Shown here: positions 24,701-37,180 of the stretch, one piece after another
How the letters are laid out: each line of letters begins with the position of its first letter
How positions within the stretch are numbered: the stretch's first letter is position 1
Source of the DNA: Rotaria sordida
Lineage: Eukaryota; Rotifera; Eurotatoria; Philodinida; Philodinidae
Length of the DNA stretch: 64,000 nucleotides
Reading direction: 5' to 3'
NCBI GenBank assembly: GCA_905250125.1
Contig: CAJNOL010000088.1
Location: 1-64,000 of the forward strand
Position numbers and translations under genes: made by a program
Notes under the pieces: generated by a model
What the model saw: the letters and a program-made list of their open reading frames with translations, nothing else
Databases searched by the model: none
Told to the model about the DNA's origin: nothing

Positions 24701-27700
24701 TTGCTGTAAGAGGTTTTTTTTTGTTCTTTTAATTTTTATCAAAAAAATTCATTTTCTTTGTATTCTTTAAAGGCTTATCTTCCAAATGGTACAGAAATGC
24801 AAAATACAAATGTATTTCGTTGTTATACATGTAAAGCTCAAAATCCTCGATATTTTGTTGAAGATTTTGCTGAACAAATTACGTATGTTTAATATAGATT
24901 TTTCTTTTAATTTTGATTAAAACTTAAACAAACATAATAATAATAATTTAGTCGTGCAGAAAAAGATTGTAATAATATTGAACGAGAAATTCAAATTGTT
25001 AAAGAAAAATTAAATGAAACACAAAAACGAGTAAATCAACATCAACAAACAGTCACAGCATTAGATACAACAATAAATGAAATTAAAATTAAATGTGGTC
25101 GATTAGGAAAAGTAAAACTAATATTAACGTCGAGGATGAATAGGACTGTTTTCCAGCCTCATAGAGATTTAAGGTTTTCGTATTGAAATCGAGTCAAGGA
25201 TGGTCCTTGATCATATTCTATGGATCAAAATTGCAATAAATGACATCACAGTTGTTGGGACTTGGATACCTTCAAGGGATTCGAGAAAAACTTTTCTTCT
25301 GTATTACGCTCGTAGCATATCCAGACATATCAATTCGAGTATCCTGATTATGAATATGATATTTAGAATGAATAGAAATGTATTTCTTGCAGGATACAGC
25401 GAGCTCGATGTGGCCATTCATAGGATTCCCTCATAGGACTTCCTTAGCTTTGGAATTACATCTTAAATGAATAGTGTTTAAAAAAACCAACTTGTTTTAC
25501 TCAAAACCATGAGTCCTATCCGAATCTGAGCAAGAAAAAAAAACCTAGATAAAGTCCAATTAAACGATAAACTGACGGTTTTGGGCCTATGCTTGCTTGT
25601 GTTCACCCTATTTACTTATGAACCCGATGCTGCTTCAACATGAACGTTTATGCAAACAGGTAAATTTTTGACCGTTATCCAATCGCTGTCAAATAAAATT
25701 GAAAAATGTCTGCATCATAATTTTCCAGAAGACTTTTGAAGATTCCGGAGGAAATCAGATAGGCCTCTGGAAAATCGATACAGCCATTGTGTTTCGCATG
25801 GCAACAGGATTCACTTGACGTTTAAGCTCTAGGCTAATGAAGTTTAGCCATAAAATCTTAAGGGTAACTATATCGAGCTCACTATACTCCACAGGAAGTA
25901 CAGTTTTATCCATTCTAAATATTATATTCGTAATGAACATACTCGAATTGATATATCTGGGTGTGTTGCGAGCGAAATGCAGAAAAAAAGATTTCCTTGA
26001 ATCCCTTGAGAATATCTCAACCCTCAAAAATCATGTTGTCATTTATCACGATTTTTACCGGTAGAATACGGTCGTGGATAATCTCAACTCTATGGAGGTC
26101 CAGAAAACATTCTTGTTCTTACTCGTCGTTTTATTTTCAAAACATGTTTGAAATTTTTTATTTTAAAAGGAACTTCGAGAATTACAATTAATTGAAGCAC
26201 CAAATGATTCTAATATAAACGATTGTGAAAACGAATTATCTGAATATGATAATCGTATTGATATTCTTAAACAACGTATTCAAGATCAAAAATCAAAAGC
26301 TGAAATGGAATCAACTGAATATCGACAAGTTTTAGACGATTTAACACAAGCACGACAACGTGTTATGGATAAACGTGAACAAGCTGAACAATGTAAAACA
26401 GAACTTCAAACCTGTGATGCTTTAAAAGAAAATGGACAAAGAGCTATAAATGAATTACAAAAAGGACTTGATGATAATCAAAGAAAATTAGAACAACATG
26501 AAGTTACAAAAAAATTTATTGAAAATAAACTTCATGTACAAATTGAAAATGCTCAAAATTTAGTTAAACAACGACCTAAAGATGCAATTGACGTAAAAAC
26601 AATTCGACGAAGTCTTGATGCTCTTCTAAAATTTATTGAAACACATAAAAATGTGTATGTATATTTTAATCAAACTATAAATACAATACTGGTTAAAAAT
26701 ATAAGACTAACGTATTATTGATCTTTTGTGGAACTCACATTTATTTACGAAGAAAATAGTGAGTGAAAATTTTACAATTCCCTCTCCTCTCCTATTACAG
26801 ACCTTAGCCACAGAGAAGAACAGCCATTAGATTCTTTTCTCAGAGTTTCTTAGCAACTGAAAAAAGCGCTGAATGACATTAATGATAAGGCTTAGACTGT
26901 TCTAGAATATTCCGAAACATTCCTCTAAATCAAACGTTTGTGAATGCTCTAAAGTAGTGCAGTTTTTAATTGTTGCGGAGATAAAAATTTATATTTAAGA
27001 TGCTGAGCATAATAGATAGCGATCCATTGATTTGCCACAGTCGTCATTTGATATATGATAGGTCGTTGAGACCTGCTCTGGATATAATGCAGCAATCCTC
27101 ATTTTATTCAGAATTTTGTGCTCGTAAAAATAAAATTTCATGCAGTCTTCTAAGACTTGAAAACTATCGTATTTGGTTTTCCAGAAGTCTTTCTCTTAAA
27201 AATCATCCATGAAATTTCATGTAAGAAATACATTTGATAGAGAACTTCATTCGCTCTTCAAATGATTATTTAGAATTGAGTTAAATACTTGATGTCGTAA
27301 AAAATAATCGAAAATACGTTATTCTTATATTTTTGATCAGTATTTTAACGATGAAATATTATTTATTTTTTAGTTCACATAATGTACAACAAATTCAAGA
27401 TCGTTTAGAAGCAGTTAATGAAAATTTAGATACATTTGGTGAAGTTGTTGATAAACAAGAAAAACTTATTCATGTATGAATTGTTTGTTTGTTTTTTTTT
27501 GACTGGTAAAATTTTTTTATTATGTTGTTTATAGAGATTATTTAAAGCTGCACGTTATCGTGGTCAACAATATAAAGCTCTTTTAGAATCAACAGCTAAA
27601 TTAACTAGTAGTTGTTTTAGTTCATTTCTTGAATCACGAAATTATACTGGTGAAGCTATATTTAATCATCAAGAAGGAACTCTTTCACTTGAAGTTTGTT

Positions 27701-29572
27701 GTTTGACTTTTTATTCGAATTTATTTGTATTTATAATATATAGATTACACCACGTGGTGATGAAGTTCATAAAGATACTCGTTCATTATCGGGTGGTGAA
27801 CGTTCATTTTCAACTGTTTGTTTTATGCTTGCTCTTTGGGAAGTTGTTGAAATGCCATTACGTTGTCTTGATGAATTCGATGTTTTCATGGTAAAAAAAA
27901 CCTATTTTCTTTTTTCAATTTAAAATAGAATGTAAGAGATTATAATTATTAAGTAACATGATTCAATGATAGATAATTACGAAAATTATTAGTTGATAAT
28001 AGAATTTTTATTGAATAATTCTATTGCAAAAACTGCAGATATCAAACAATTCTTTTTCACGTGATGAATTTTTTTTGAAATTTTCGTTTATGAAATATTT
28101 TGAAGTTTGACTTCATAATAGAAATAATATAAAAAGCAATTGTTAAATAGAGATCATTAGTAGTACCACAATATTGTGTTACTAAAATAATTTAAGAGTA
28201 CAAAATGTCTTTGCAAAGTATTTCCTATGAGCAGTATTCGATAATATCCATATAAAATATTATTTTAAAAATAATCTTACATAAAAGAGGACTAGTTAAC
28301 AGTCAAATATATACATTAGAGATGAGCAGAAGACAGAACAAAAAGGGAGAAAACTAATTCTGTGGTCTTACCTGCTTGACATTAATTCAACAGTGAATCA
28401 TTATTTAAAATATTGACTGGATTGAAATTAGATAACTTGAACATTGAAAACGAAAGAGAGAGGAGAATCGAAAATCGTAACTGATCACTACCATTGTAGT
28501 GTAAGGAATAGAAGTCAAAACAACTCTACGTTTTGTAAGCTTGATCTGTCCATGAGTCTCTTCACCTTAATTATACTTGTATTTTGTTTACGTTGGTCAG
28601 CCTGTCATGACCTATATATAATTTTTACGTGCTAATATTATGATGACAATTGAAAAAGACATCAAATGTTGACATATAACAAAAATACAGATAAGAAATC
28701 ACTTCTGAGTCGAGACTATGTGCATTATTTAGGTTCTAATGAGCTATGAATACTCTTTAAAAAGTTTTGGCTAATAGCTTATTATTGCCGAGCTATCGTA
28801 TTCTTTTTAATAGATTACCATGAGTCTCCTCCGGAAAACCGAGTTTTGAATTTCGACTTGAAACTTTGCACAATGACAAGTCTTAACGAGAATAGCTTAT
28901 TGTGAAAGTTTAAAATTTTTCAATTACACCAATTCTGAAATACGAACATCGGAATTTGCCATTGTATATGAGCGGCGTGAAAGCATACTTTGACCTTAGC
29001 CGTATCTTAGGATAGCAGCGATCAAAAGATCTGAAACTTTCACAATCAACTATTCTTATTAAGCCCTTATCTCTATACAAAGCTTCGATTAGAAACTCAA
29101 TGTTCCTGAGAAGGATCACGGCATGCTGCTGAAAAAATATAGCACTCCGGCAGTAATAAGATATTAGCTCAAACTCTTTTCAGAGTAATCATAGCTTATT
29201 AGAATGTATATGATGCATCTAGTCTCAACTCAAAAGCAATTTAACACTTCGAAACGTTTTCTTGTTAAACATTTGTATTCTTATTTAGTTTTGAAATCTT
29301 TCATTTTATTCATTAATTTTACTAGGATCATGTAACACGTCGAACAGCTATGAATCTTGTTCTTGAAGTTGCTCGTGAAAAGAAAAAACAATATATATTT
29401 TTAACACCACAAGATCTGAGGTAAAAATCGAATTTATTTATTTATTTATTTATTAATGAATTTTTTTGTTTTTATTAGTTTTCTTAAAGTTACTGATGAC
29501 ATGCGTATTCTACGAATGCCTCAACCAAAACGTACACTAATGCAGATAAATAATGATAATCATTCCGATTAA
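21754..29572 (+). CDS. SMC6: SMC6, structural maintenance of chromosomes protein 6
   Basis: Twenty-two exons join without a frame break to give 1093 residues, matching the usual length (human about 1090). Exon starts: 21754, 21988, 22167, 22339, 22548, 22789, 22953, 23149, 23301, 23600, 24163, 24387, 24485, 24619, 24773, 24952, 26170, 27374, 27535, 27744, 29326, 29479. The N-terminal ATPase half has Walker A GNNGSGKS (residues 90-97), split by intron 2, and [14 protein letters not shown]. Long coiled coils flank a hinge (about 510-680) that begins near [12 protein letters not shown]. The C-terminal half has signature LSGGERS (997-1003) and Walker B LRCLDEF (1021-1027). SMC6 pairs with SMC5 in the nuclear SMC5/6 complex for recombinational repair and chromosome segregation. 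All key motifs are intact, so it should be functional. Most introns are 50-70 bp; introns 16, 17 and 20 are enlarged and hold repeats. The start ATG is the first in frame. Confidence 0.95.
25124..26132. mobile_element. Foldback element filling SMC6 intron 16
   Basis: About 1 kb with long imperfect inverted arms. The left arm holds CTTCAAGGGATTCGAGAAAA and ATCAATTCGAGTATCCTGAT. The right arm holds the complements (ATACTCGAATTGATAT, GAATCCCTTGAGA). The ends read AACGTCGAGGATGAATAGG and, on the other strand, AACGACGAGTAAGAACAAG. No transposase frame is present. It occupies nearly the whole 1058-bp intron and leaves the splice sites intact. Confidence 0.75.
26700..27260. repeat. Dispersed repeat sequence in SMC6 intron 17
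   Basis: The intron is 719 bp. Around 26740-26940 it has a diverged inverted relative at about 47690-47930, sharing CGAAGAAAATAGTGA and the TCAGAGTT.CTTA-type stretch. The element boundaries are not clear. Confidence 0.45.
28700..29270. mobile_element. Foldback element in SMC6 intron 20
   Basis: The left arm (CTTCTGAGTCGAGACTATG, then AATGAGCTATGAATACTC) is matched in inverted orientation at the right end (AATCATAGCTTATTAGAATG, then GTCTCAACTCAAAAGC). Inside, TTTCGACTTGAAACTTTGCA is mirrored by an inverted, diverged counterpart. A longer relative lies at 45428-46544. The 1435-bp intron keeps normal splice sites. Confidence 0.75.
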
Positions 29573-30036
29573 ATATATTTTCGTTTTTATACAGTATGTC
29601 TTTAGTTCAAAATCCAAGAAGGAAACAGTACTGATACATTTAATCTCATCATTTATTGTTTTTTTCTTCTCTTTGTATATATTCTGATTAAATGATGTGC
29701 ATATAGTCAGATATTTTATTCTCTCTACTTATATCATATATTAAAAAAAAATTCAGCAATGTATTTTTTTTTTCCATTTATTTCTTATTATTTGTTTTCT
29801 ATTTGTTAAATGATGGTGTATTCCTTCTACTTTATTATTATTATTTTCTTATTCTTATGTATATTTTTAATAATGATAATGATTGAGCCTTTTCTTTTTT
29901 TTTGTTCAGATATAGATATATATATGTATGTGTACAGATCTCTATTTTCTATTCAACTATTAAAATATATAAACGTAGAATCTGATCGTTCTTTTTTGTT
30001 TTTGTTTATTTCAAGATTATTCGTATAAAAAGAAAT
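29573..30036. other. Intergenic stretch, SMC6 to NOP10
   Basis: 464 bp of T-rich sequence. It must contain the SMC6 3' end and the NOP10 promoter. No canonical AATAAA was seen just after SMC6. Confidence 0.4.
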
Positions 30037-30357
30037 ATGTTTCTAATGTATTATCTTAATGATAAAGGTGAACGTGTTTATACGTTCAAGGTAAGTTATT
30101 TATTTTATTTGAATGCTTTTTTGAACAATCGTGTGTCTTTTTTTGTTTTCGTTTGTAGAAAGTCGATCCATGGGGAAATCCTACACAATCGGCTCATCCA
30201 GGTATTTGTATTGTTTGTTAATGAATATTATCTAGAAAAAAATTTATTATAATTTTTAGCTAAATTTTCACCGGATGATCAATATTCACGACAACGACTT
30301 AAACTCAAGACACGATATCGATTACTTTTAACACAAACGCCACTTGATAAGTGTTAA
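30037..30357 (+). CDS. NOP10: NOP10, H/ACA ribonucleoprotein subunit 3
   Basis: Three exons (30037-30090, 30159-30201, 30260-30357) join in frame to exactly 64 residues, the family's usual length. The start MFLMYYLNDKGERVYT and the later SAHPAKFSPDDQYSRQR are hallmark NOP10 sequence. NOP10 is a small, largely extended protein that binds the pseudouridine synthase dyskerin. With NHP2 and GAR1 it makes up the H/ACA snoRNP core that guides rRNA and snRNA pseudouridylation in the nucleolus and Cajal bodies. Both introns are short (68 and 58 bp). The first separates the N-terminal beta hairpin from the linker. The C-terminus ends LDKC rather than the more usual Pro-rich tail. The animal protein lacks the archaeal zinc-binding cysteines, as here. 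Confidence 0.96.
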
Positions 30358-30416
30358 ACTTTTTGTCATGTGAACACCTTGATAACAAGAATGTTAAATT
30401 GTCGTTGCTGTTTTCA

Positions 30417-30422
30417 AATAAA
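30417..30422 (+). terminator. Poly(A) signal of NOP10
   Basis: AATAAA 60 bp after the NOP10 stop codon. Confidence 0.6.
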
Positions 30423-32163
30423 TGAAACCATAAAAATCGATCTAATATAGGAGAAACTATAATTGTATGATATTCATTTTATTTCCGTTGATTATTATTT
30501 AAGAAGTTTGTACATTGTCTTAAATTCTATGTTTAAAAAATTAAGAATTTACCGTACTTCTATATTTCAGAAAGCTTTCTAATTAGCTGAACAATGATTT
30601 ACAAAGGATAAATAACTGGCAAAAAAAGGATCGCAACTGATCTACACCATTTTCGCTAGTATTTTGTGTGCACGTGAAGAACTTTATTATTCGAAAAAAC
30701 TTAGGAGGATTCTGGCAGATACGGTTTCTTTTCAATAGATATGACTATATTCATCGTTTCATAAAAAGAGAAATCGTTTTAATAGACTTTGTATAAATCA
30801 TATGAAAACTTCTTACAAGTTACAATTCTTTGTCATGAGCAGAAGTAGATATGAATTAGGTTAAGAAAATTCTAAAAAGATACTTACTCAAGACCTTCTG
30901 GTTAAAAATCAACACTTTTTTACTAAATTTTGGACTTATAGCCAGGGTTTTTTTTGATTAAAATTGAACTAAAGAATTTTGATCTGAAACTTTGTTAGCA
31001 GATTGATCTAGTTGTTCTTAGAATACTCTTGTAAGTTTTAACCAAAATAAATATTTCTTTTTCTTGTTAGAGTGGTTCACTCAGGCGTAGAGACCTGCGT
31101 AATCATGGCTTTTTAGTCACGGTGATGCGTGACCGATTTACAGGTTTCTACATATCAGTCAAAAAGAAAACCTACCGATAAACATGAAAACGATGACGAA
31201 GATTGTACTTCGAAGAAAAGCAAAATTAATGAAGGAGATTAACATGAACCGTTAAATGATAATTGTGACAATGGAACAGATAACTAGTGATCATCAGAAT
31301 AATAGTATAGTTGTGATTTTTACTAAATAATTTTGTTCATTGTTGTTAATTAAGATTAAATATAAAATATGAACATAATAAAAAGTTTCGGTATTTTTTG
31401 TATTTCAATTGAAATTCGAGCAAGATATCAGTGATAAATTACAACAATCTTAGTTCTTTGTTTCACCTACCAACATGTCTGAACTAATATCAAATATTCA
31501 TAATTATTATTACAATATACTGCAGACTAGCTTAGATTATACATGAGTTTCATTCTCGATAGAAGTTATTATAACTACTTTTATGTTTTTGAAAAAACAA
31601 ATCATGAGTTATTTCGTGAACATTGGTTTCATTCTACGATTTATGTACTATTAAAGATTACAGGACAATATTGAAAAACTTCAATAAAAACTCTTGTATA
31701 TTGACGAAACGCGGCATCTTTTGCAGGAAGACATTTACTCATGTTTAACCAATCGTGAATGTCGCAAAACGAGAGAGAACTCATGTCATGTATACAGAAC
31801 ATTTTTTTTGACGTTCTACTTCCATAAAACATTCTCTTTCTTTTCATATTACTGCATTGTATTAATTGTCACAATTCATTTTACCTCAATCTAGGAATAA
31901 GATCATTATTGTAAGCAGTTTCATGATGAAATTATTATAAATATAAGGAAAATAATTTCATGGTAATTTGTTTTTTTTTTCTTAACGATTTTGTATTTCA
32001 TAAAAGATTAATATATTATAAACATTTTGTCAGCATGTAAATATATCTAACGACAAATTGATCATGCATTTGACTTACATACAGTTGCAATTAAAATACA
32101 AAAAATGATCATTTCTGTTTTAAATTCAAAAATATTTACAATATGAAAATTTTATATTTTATA
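30423..32163. other. Stretch without an intact gene, NOP10 to the LRR gene
   Basis: AT-rich sequence apart from a GC-richer patch near 31080-31140 and the coding-like relic at 31159-31287. No intact open frame of coding composition was seen. Confidence 0.4.
31159..31287 (+). pseudogene. Possible exon relic, Lys/Asp-rich (one internal stop)
   Basis: After an acceptor-like ACATATCAG, the frame reads SKRKPTDKHENDDEDCTSKK, then SKINEGD, a TAA stop, and HEPLNDNCDNGTDN in the same frame before TAG. The Lys/Asp-rich composition and a single interrupting stop in an otherwise open frame suggest the decayed last exon of a gene. The source is not recognised, and chance cannot be excluded. Confidence 0.25.
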
Positions 32164-32211
32164 ATGAAAATAAAATTATTTTTTCTTATCTGCTGTTTTT
32201 CTTTAGCAAAT
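32164..32211 (+). CDS. Candidate signal-peptide first exon of the LRR gene (MKIKLFFLICCFSLAN)
   Basis: ATG at 32164, sixteen codons of classic signal-peptide character (two Lys, then a hydrophobic core LFFLICCFSLA), and a consensus GTAAGT donor in phase 0. It could splice to the acceptor at 33145 (935-bp intron) and replace the exon at 33061-33093, which also ends in phase 0. It fits a secretory signal better than that exon does. Confidence 0.45.
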
Positions 32212-33060
32212 GTAAGTTTTAAGTTCATAAATATAAACGAAAATATTTGCCGACTAGTCTCACATTTCTGTTGAAAAAAGTAGACTCACTTCAACGTTTT
32301 CTTTAAGCTCAAATATGATATTCATCAATTTTTTTCTAGAATTTAAAAAGATGAAATTTATTCCATTTTTTGAATTAAATTATTTTAATCGATTAATCAT
32401 AGATCTTAATATATTATAGTCATTGATGAGATTAAGAATTTGTAAATATCCTTCAATAATTGTTAGTTGTTTGTATCTCGCTAAACCATTGCTAACTCAA
32501 AACTCTATAATTTTGACGTATACTTTTTACTAACGGGTTACTTTACATGTAGAAAGATTCAAACGATAATTTGGAAATTTGTAACTGTTGCGTTTTTTTC
32601 TACAAAAACTATTTTATATTTAAAAAGTATTTCACAAAATAGTATAATGATTCAAATCTTTCAATACTGTGTCGATCTATTTATTTTATTATGCTAGATC
32701 TTTATTCAAAATGTCTGCTAGGATTTTTTTTCTCTTTAATCATATAGAAAAAATATTGGTTAGCATTCGAGTGCGAGTCAAATTTGTTTAAGAAAATGAA
32801 TAATAATTGTTTCGAAGTCAACATACTATATTAAAACGAATATCGATTATAATTTGAAAACAAATTTATCATGATTTATAAGTTCTAATGTCAAGTAAAG
32901 AAAGGTAACACTTCTGTCGTAGAGAAATTTTTAATTTGTGAAACTACGTCGTTGCTAAACAATTCTCTTGTAATGTTTTTTTTCATATAATCGAATTCTT
33001 GATTTAAATATTTAAACTTTACTTATTTTTAGACCGGCTCACTTTTTCAGATACCTTCAG

Positions 33061-34492
33061 ATGATGTATATACTTATCGAAATTTTCATCATTGTAAGTT
33101 TTTTTTTTCGGCTTGCTTTTGCTGTTAATGATGTCTCTTTTTTAGACCAATTTAATCATTGACCAAGTTATTACTGCTAACGTTTGCAGCAGTGGACAAT
33201 GTAAATGCTCTACTGACTTCACTCTCATAAATTGTGATACAAAAGGATGGAGAAATCTGGATGATGTTGATTTTCCTGTAAATGTTGTTACTTTAACACT
33301 AATTAATAATAATCTCAAATTTAATACAAGTAAAAATTAATCAAACAAATCTGTTTAATTAATATACCCTCTCTCTCTCGCTCTCTTTCTTATTGTAGTT
33401 ACTGATCTTGCAAAAATTGAAAATTTATCGAATTTGATCAATTTAAGTATTAATCAAAATCCACTTGGAACTATTCCACCTTTTAATCATACACAACTTC
33501 GTTTTCTTTCATTACAAGATACTTCATTAACATCTGCTGAATTTCCTTCTTCGTATAATAATTCACATTTACAAGCAATTTCACTTAGTAATAATAAAAT
33601 TCACTCGATCAATGAAGAAGATTTTCTAATTCTGCGTGGTTCTAATTTAAAAAAATTACATATCGATAGTTCAAGTATTTCTAAGATTGATCAAAATGCT
33701 TTTATTCCATTAACACAACTTCAAGCATTATCATTAAAAAATAATCAATTAAAATCTTGTGAATTTCTATTAAGTTTACAAGCACTTTCTTCAATTAAAC
33801 TTGATGAAAATCAATTTACTTCACTACCACAACAATTAACAACACCAAGAAATATTAAAACCTATTCATTTATACATAATTCAATATCAATTATTGATGA
33901 ATCATCACCTTTATCTAGATGGCTTACAATGAATTATACAAATGTTAAAATTTTTTTAGCTAATAATCCATTTAATTGTTGCTTATCTTTATGGTTTATT
34001 CGTTTTATAAAAACATCTCCACAATTTGTTGGAGATGCTTCAGTATTAACATGTACTTCACCACCAATTTTTGCAGGAAAATTATTGATTAAACTCAATC
34101 CAGATGAAATGAATTGTGGTAGTGATATACCAAGCAAATCATGGTGGACAACTGGTCGAATTATCAGTATTGTCGTTGGATCTGTTAGTATGGTTATAAT
34201 CATGATTATCCTCATCATTGTTTATACTCGACGATATTCATCACATTCCGGTTACGAACCAATTGGTGGAAATGATGAACTATATTCTAATTTAGATACA
34301 GCATCGTTGGATGAACATACATCAACAATACCAGAAGATGACGACGAACTATTAACGAATGCAAGTATTGGTAGTACGAGAAGTATTGCTCCGACAGATG
34401 CACCAACACATACGACAGCTGAAGGTGTTTATGCAGCAGATGGAAGTTTAGTTGGAGGTTCTCAAATAGAAGAAGCAGCCTTAATACAGTAG
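33061..34492 (+). CDS. Leucine-rich-repeat single-pass membrane protein
   Basis: Exons 33061-33093, 33146-33329 and 33399-34492 join in frame to 436 residues. A hydrophobic start (MMYILIEIFII...) is followed by a Cys-rich N-cap (VCSSGQCKCSTDFTLINC). About six leucine-rich repeats cover residues ~85-250 (LQAISLSNNKIHSI, LQALSLKNNQL). A C-terminal LRR cap has four or five cysteines (NPFNCCLSLWF to MNCGS, ~262-314). The transmembrane helix is at ~325-348 (IISIVVGSVSMVIIMIILII), with an RRY stop-transfer. The ~90-residue cytosolic tail is acidic and Ser/Thr-rich, with no kinase or TIR domain. The layout matches cell-surface LRR adhesion or recognition proteins that act through binding partners; the ligand is unknown. 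A decayed copy lies downstream at 37181-37900. The upstream exon at 32164-32211 offers an alternative, more typical signal peptide. Confidence 0.82.
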
Positions 34493-37180
34493 TTTTGATT
34501 CGTCGACTCTCTTTTTTTTTTCTTATTTGTTTTACTTAAATTTCAATCGGTGTTCCTATATAGTATTCTTTGTTTTCAATCAATCTTTTATTCTATTCTT
34601 ATTAGAAAACATTTTCTTCTTGTTATGTGCATTCATCTCAGTGAATATGAATCTATTTTGCACTATATCTCGACTATTCTATTTCTCGAGTTAAAAAGAT
34701 AAATTTTTATTTTTAATCAACAATATTATAAAAAGCTTTCTTCCGTAGTATTCATTTGACAGTATTTTAGATTGAATTTTTTCTGTTAAACATAATTCAT
34801 AATAAATTATTCGGTGAAATAAAAATTTTAAAAAATTAAAGATATTTCTCTAAATAACTTATTTATTTTGGTCGATTTTCATTCTTCTTATTGATTTAAT
34901 TACTAGTGAAATTCATAATGTATGTAAAGTAGATACTTGTGATAATGTTGATATATCAATTATTGTTCATTATTATTTAAAAAGCTTATCTACAGAGTAT
35001 CCTAAAAGTTTGCTGGAAAAGTAAATGTTTATAGCTCTCATACAATTCAAGTGATTTAATTATTTTTTTCATAATATGATAGTATGTTCTATGAAGTTTT
35101 CTTTATCATATCGTCCAATAAATATCTGCCACACCAAGGTCCTAGAAGAGATAAGGTTACCGTACCGCTGACGCCGTCGCAGTCACGACAACGTCATCAT
35201 GAACATTGCTGATCTACTAATGTCGAACAAACCGCTGATTAATCGCGGCTCTTCTGCTTGTTTTTTTTATATCTCATCGTATGAATATTTTTACATTTAG
35301 AATAATGTTAGATTTCAGTCGAAATACGCACTCCCATAGAAATTTGAGTGTGTTCATGCTGTTTGTACTAGGCCATATCGGCTGTTTTTGCTTAGTTTTC
35401 GAGTTTGATTATTCATTAAAGATGGCGTCACATAAGTACTCATTGATCAGAAGACTTAATTGATAGGAAAAGTATGGCACCATCTGATAAAATATGCTAT
35501 GGCATATTAAGGCTACCTTTTCTAAGTAGCAACCAATCTATTTCAGACAGAACATATTAATTTATTAAAAAAAATTATAAAAACTTAATAAAAAGAAGGA
35601 GTAAAACGTTCGAACTGTTGGTTTTGATAAAAAATTAACGGCATGGATCTCATGGAATCAAAAAAATGTCATGACTTTCGTAAATTTTATATCAACAACA
35701 CGAAAAAAAAGGCATTTCTTATGATGAAATGGACAAAACAATTGATGAAAAGCGACATTTTAATTAAGTAAATGCAATGAATTTCCTTTTTAATCAAAAT
35801 CATGCGATGAAATTAATGAAAATGTTTATTTTAATCGATGAATTTGAAGTTCATCAATTTTTTTGTCCGTTTCATTATTTTAATGTCATTTTTAAGATTT
35901 TATCAGTGGCGAAATTCAGGTCATCTTTAATGATCCAACAAGACTTATTCGTTGAATTAAGCAAAGAAAGGGCTAGATGTAGATTGTAGTAAAGATACTG
36001 ACATTGCTTTTATGAAGTTGATATTGTTGGAAACCAATAACGTTTTGAAAAACCTTGCATAATTAAGAAAGAAATGCTGAATGAAGATTGTAACGTTTGA
36101 TAGAATGAATGACAATAAAGTGTTCAATGCGTTACAATAGCTTGTTGATTTTCACAGTCGGTTGTGCATCAAATTATGAATCGATATGCTTTGCTGAAAT
36201 TGTAACAGCTTTGATGTAATTAATAACGTCAAGAAAACGATTTACAACATTAAGTTAAAATTTTGCAAAAAAAAAACATTTATATCAACGCTAGAGCACA
36301 GTTAGAATTGAAAAAAAAATTATTTTTGGAACAAATTCACTTTTCATTTCAATCGATTTATCAATCAACATAAAATGAAAATTAATTATCGATGTAATGT
36401 TTTTAAAAGATCAGGTTCAATGGAAAATGGGAGCTGATTATGAAAATAAATCGATGGAAGAAAACATAATTGTATCGTGTTGTTTGGATATTTTAAAAAT
36501 AATGGATTTAGGTGTTTTTGCTAATATAAATCACTGTTAACATTTGTTATTCAATTAAATTATATTAAATAGAGCTTCAAAGGACACAATATCATATTAG
36601 ACAAAAAAATAATCAAATCGCTTGAATTTTTTCAAGAAATAATTACGTTTATTTTTCTTACGAACTTATGAGATACCCTGTAATTTAACTAATATTATAT
36701 TTAATTCAACTATTGAAAGTAATTTTTTAACATTGAAATCTAGTAGATTTAATTATTAAATTTTGTGAAACACAATCCAAAAAAAGAAATATCGAAGTAT
36801 ATAGGGTAGAAATTCGTACCGACCTCCTACCATCCTTTTCGCATATCATGACAGACATTACTGTAGTAATGTCACAGACAACTTGCCGGTCCCTCCTCCT
36901 TTTGTCAAACATCGTCACAGACACATTCGCAACATTCCAAAACTCCACGTCACACACGGATGACAGACGGTGTTGATATACGATCACAGACCATATATCA
37001 ATAATGTCTTGTTATCATAGTAAAAGGATGATGATAAAATATATCCCAAACTAAATAGAATAAAACAATCTTCTTGTGATTAGCAACAGCAGTTACATTA
37101 TGTTTCATATTTTAATTCCAAAGAGATTGCACTAACAACTTTTTTCTTTTAAATAATCGTTAGTTCCTTTTTTTTTTTAG
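34493..37180. other. Stretch between the LRR gene and its decayed copy
   Basis: An AATAAA at 34801-34806 probably ends the LRR transcript. The rest is AT-rich, with GC-richer patches at 35120-35250 and 36820-36990 that do not encode recognisable protein on either strand. Possibly old, unrecognised element fragments. Confidence 0.35.

Noticed and set aside
35580-36000. Possible decayed transposase in the LRR-pseudogene gap
   Set aside because: Short open frames were read in all plus-strand frames but none matched a transposase motif I know.
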